Notes under the pieces: generated by a model
Seen by the model: the letters and a program-made list of their open reading frames with translations, nothing else
What the model was told of the DNA's origin: nothing
Databases searched by the model: none
Translations under genes and position numbers: made by a program
Shown: in pieces, positions 24,726 to 26,377 of the stretch
Layout: every line of letters starts with the position of its first letter
How positions within the stretch are numbered: position 1 is the first letter of the stretch
Assembly (NCBI GenBank): GCA_040775095.1
Contig: JAXGTD010000048.1
Coordinates: 1 to 26,377 of the forward strand
Reading direction: 5' to 3'
Length of the DNA stretch: 26,377 bases
Source of the DNA: JAXGTD01 sp040775095
Lineage (GTDB): Bacteria > Pseudomonadota > Gammaproteobacteria > Chromatiales > Chromatiaceae

Positions 24726-24794
24726 CGCGGAGGCTCCGCGGAGACAGCAACTGGCCGCCCAAACCGACGCAATGAATACCGGCGCTAACCGGTA
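24726..24794. repeat. Two short inverted repeats between tRNA-Gly and the Uma2 gene
   Basis: CGCGGA-GGC-TCCGCG (24726-24740) and TACCGG-CGCTAA-CCGGTA (24777-24794) are perfect 6-bp inverted repeats in the 212-bp gap after the tRNA terminator. No gene is visible there. They may be remnants of REP-like or mobile sequence, given the REP elements further right. Confidence 0.4.
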
Positions 24795-24852
24795 ACGAAT
24801 CGATGTCTGGAGGGGGCGACGCGGCCGAATCCACATCACCAGGGAACCCGCG

Positions 24853-25443
24853 TCACGCGCAGTCGCTGGCGCCGAACACCACGCGGTCGTAGACCTCGCT
24901 CAGGCGCAGCCGACAGTCTGGTCCCTCCAGCGCGATCACCGCTTCGGCATCGGTAAAGGCGTCGAGCAGCCAGCGGCCGTCGGCCTGACGGGTGAAGACG
25001 TCCACCGCGACCTGGCCCTGCGCGATCAGCAGATAGTGACGCAGGCTCGGCAGGCGGCGATAGAGCGCGAACTTAGCGCCGCGATCGTAGGCCTCGGTCG
25101 ACGGGGAAAGCACCTCGGCGATCAGCGTCGGGTTGGTCAGCACATCGCGGCGCTGGTCGTGAAAGACGGGATCTCCGCACAGCACGCTGACATCCGGATA
25201 GGCGCAGGCGTCGGCGGTTTCGATGCGGATGCGCATGTCGCTGGAGAGTACCGCGCAGGGACCGGGCTTGAGTTGCTGTCGCAGCTCGCCGGCCAGATTG
25301 GCCGTGATCAGGTTGTGCTCATAGCTGCCGCCGGTCATCGCGAAGACCTGGCCTTCGACATACTCGTGCCGGACCCCGGCCGACTCACGCTCCACCGCCA
25401 GATAGTCCTCGAAGCGATACGCGCGTGCGGGTTGGGATTGCAT
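24853..25443 (-). CDS. Uma2-family (DUF820) PD-(D/E)XK nuclease-like protein
   Basis: The 196-residue protein has the Uma2 layout: an N-terminal phrase RHEYVEGQVFAMTGGSYEHN (25-44), then YPDVSVLC (D84), LIAEVLSPSTEAYDRGAKFALYRRLPSLRHYLLI with E110 and K124. D84, E110 and K124 fit the restriction-endonuclease-type active site. Such genes are abundant in cyanobacteria and many purple bacteria; their role is unknown. The ATG at 25443 gives the usual length. The open frame continues upstream to 25545, but that part covers REP-like DNA. The gene lies between tRNA-Gly and a REP element and is probably a single-gene unit. Confidence 0.85.
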   Translation of the reverse strand: MQSQPARAYRFEDYLAVERESAGVRHEYVEGQVFAMTGGSYEHNLITANLAGELRQQLKPGPCAVLSSDMRIRIETADACAYPDVSVLCGDPVFHDQRRDVLTNPTLIAEVLSPSTEAYDRGAKFALYRRLPSLRHYLLIAQGQVAVDVFTRQADGRWLLDAFTDAEAVIALEGPDCRLRLSEVYDRVVFGASDCA

Positions 25444-25543
25444 GATGTCGAGGCTCCCAGTCGGGTTGGGGTTGGTCGCTGGCAAGGCACCCTGCACATG
25501 AGTGTACCTCCGCGTAGCGGATCGCGCGCGGAGAGCGCCGGCC

Positions 25544-25621
25544 ACGAAGCAGAGCTTCGTCGCGTGGGTGACGCGGCTTCAGCCGCGTCACCAAAGGGAG
25601 TATCCCGAACGATGAATCGTT
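25544..25621. repeat. REP-type palindromic element, left of the RAYT gene
   Basis: Three perfect inverted repeats stand in a row: ACGAAGC-AGA-GCTTCGT (25544-25560), GGTGACGCGGCT-TC-AGCCGCGTCACC (25567-25592, 12-bp stem) and AACGAT-GA-ATCGTT (25608-25621). The central hairpin is followed by GGGAGTATCCC. The same core occurs in the same orientation to the right of the RAYT gene. Confidence 0.85.
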
Positions 25622-25638
25622 ACCTTCACCCGGCGGTG

Positions 25639-26181
25639 TCAGGGTCCCAGCCAGCCGGTATCCACCTCGATCAACCCCGGCTGGCCCAGATAATCCCGCG
25701 CGCTCGACCAACGCCAGTGCTCTGGCAGGTCCACATAGCCGCGTTTGACTGGATTGTAATGCAGATAATCCAGCTTCTGACGCATCACCGCCTCGTGCTC
25801 GATGCGCTGGGGATGGCTGCCTTCCTCCCAGACCTGATAGGTTGAATCCATCTTCCCCTCGGCCTTGAATAGGCGGAGCATGTTGAGCAGGCGACGCGCG
25901 CCCGCCTCCTGCAGCACCGCGATCAATCGTTTCGCCGTGAACGACTTGAACCGCTGCACATCCCGGTCCAGCTGCGGGGCACGGGCGAGCAGATGCAAGT
26001 GGTTCTCCATAATCACATAGCCGTGCAGGCGGAAGTCATGATGCGCCTGCAGAAACCGCCAGCTATCCAGGATGACCTCGACCGTCGCCGGGCGCGTGAA
26101 GACCGGCAGCCACTGATTGATCGTCATGGTCAGGAAGTACGGGGCGTCGTTGCCGAGAAAACGGTAGCGGCTGCGGGTCAT
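25639..26181 (-). CDS. REP-associated tyrosine transposase (RAYT, Y1 family)
   Basis: The 180-residue protein begins with YRFLGNDAPYFLTMTIN, the usual opening of IS200/IS605-like Y1 transposase domains of the RAYT group. The metal-binding His pair is in MENHLHLLA (H61, H63), and the likely nucleophile Tyr is Y139 in DYLHYNPVKRGYV. The C-terminal PEHWRWSSARDYLG is typical of RAYTs. These single-copy domesticated enzymes bind and cut REP hairpins and are thought to spread them. TAAGGAGG lies 6 bases before the ATG at 26181, which clearly sets the start; an extension to 26274 would cross REP DNA. REP elements flank the gene on both sides. Confidence 0.93.
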   Translation of the reverse strand: MTRSRYRFLGNDAPYFLTMTINQWLPVFTRPATVEVILDSWRFLQAHHDFRLHGYVIMENHLHLLARAPQLDRDVQRFKSFTAKRLIAVLQEAGARRLLNMLRLFKAEGKMDSTYQVWEEGSHPQRIEHEAVMRQKLDYLHYNPVKRGYVDLPEHWRWSSARDYLGQPGLIEVDTGWLGP

Positions 26182-26189
26182 TGATCGCC

Positions 26190-26263
26190 TCCTTACGGAT
26201 CGCGAAGCTGGAGCTTCAACGTGTGGGTGACGCGGCTGGAGCCGCGGCACCAGTGAGAGTATC
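26190..26263. repeat. REP-type palindromic element, right of the RAYT gene
   Basis: A hairpin GAAGCT-GG-AGCTTC (26204-26217) precedes GGTGACGCGGCT-GG-AGCCGCGGCACC (26226-26251), a 12-bp stem with one mismatch, followed by GTGAGAGTATCCC. The core and its flanking GAGTATCCC match the left element in direct orientation. Confidence 0.85.
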
Positions 26264-26299
26264 CCGGATCGCAAAACGCCGGCGTCGCGACTCGCGTGG

Positions 26300-26377
26300 A
26301 GAGAGTATCCCTGGTCGCGAAGCTCCAGCTTCGCGACCCGCGGGATGAAGCTCCAGCTACGCGCCCCGCGGGATGAA
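26300..26377. repeat. REP hairpin and 28-bp tandem repeat at the window edge
   Basis: GAGAGTATCCC recurs at about 26300-26311, then GGTCGCGAAGCT-CC-AGCTTCGCGACC forms a perfect 12-bp stem (26313-26338). From 26321 a 28-bp unit beginning AGCTCCAGCT and ending CCGCGGGATGA is repeated (26321-26348 and 26349-26376) with two differences, and seems to continue past the edge. Confidence 0.8.

Overview
The window is high-GC DNA with gammaproteobacterial gene content. It carries a complete minor-pilin/PilY1 cluster, a UvrY-UvrC-PgsA-tRNA-Gly block in the order also seen in enterobacteria, SerB with an N-terminal regulatory region, an LpxH-like hydrolase, and a REP/RAYT pair. Several periplasmic multihaem cytochromes point to anaerobic or versatile respiration. 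A Chromatiales-type sulfur or nitrogen metabolising bacterium would fit, but the sequence alone does not fix the genus.

Layout. 1-2718 (minus strand): the first 28 codons of a sulfotransferase-like gene cut by the window edge, an LpxH-like metallophosphoesterase, and serB. 2804-10577 (minus strand): a type IV pilus assembly cluster transcribed in the order fimU-type pilin, pilV, pilW, pilX, pilY1, a small PilY2/TapY2-like protein, pilE. This matches the gene order of the Pseudomonas minor-pilin operon. 10978-15047: a multihaem redox island. A pentahaem cytochrome c554-like protein (minus strand, with its own terminator) is divergent from an octahaem hydroxylamine-oxidoreductase-like protein that is translationally coupled to a tetrahaem NapC/NrfH-type quinol-linked cytochrome (plus strand). 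15048-16296: mostly non-coding DNA with a nested inverted repeat just after the cytochrome operon, a small two-helix membrane protein gene, and a perfect 7-bp tandem repeat. 16297-18144: an OPT-family transporter. 18438-19595 (minus strand): an alkaline-phosphatase-superfamily phosphodiesterase. 19596-20401: about 800 bp with no convincing gene. 20402-24640 (plus strand): uvrY, a family 5-like uracil-DNA glycosylase, uvrC, pgsA and tRNA-Gly(GCC), the last with its own near-consensus promoter and intrinsic terminator. 24853-26377 (minus strand): a Uma2-family nuclease-like gene and a RAYT (Y1 transposase-like) gene embedded in REP palindromes, ending in a 28-bp tandem repeat that reaches the window edge.

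How the genes work together. The pilus cluster supplies the priming/tip complex of a type IVa pilus. The three cytochrome genes contain the parts of a hydroxylamine-quinone redox module (HAO-like catalyst, c554-like carrier, NapC-like quinone link) in a rearranged form, and are the most interesting part of the window. Whether electrons flow toward the quinone pool (oxidation) or from it (nitrite, NO or hydroxylamine reduction) cannot be read from the sequence by eye. The uvrY-UDG-uvrC genes overlap each other, so a base-excision enzyme is placed inside a regulator/nucleotide-excision-repair operon.
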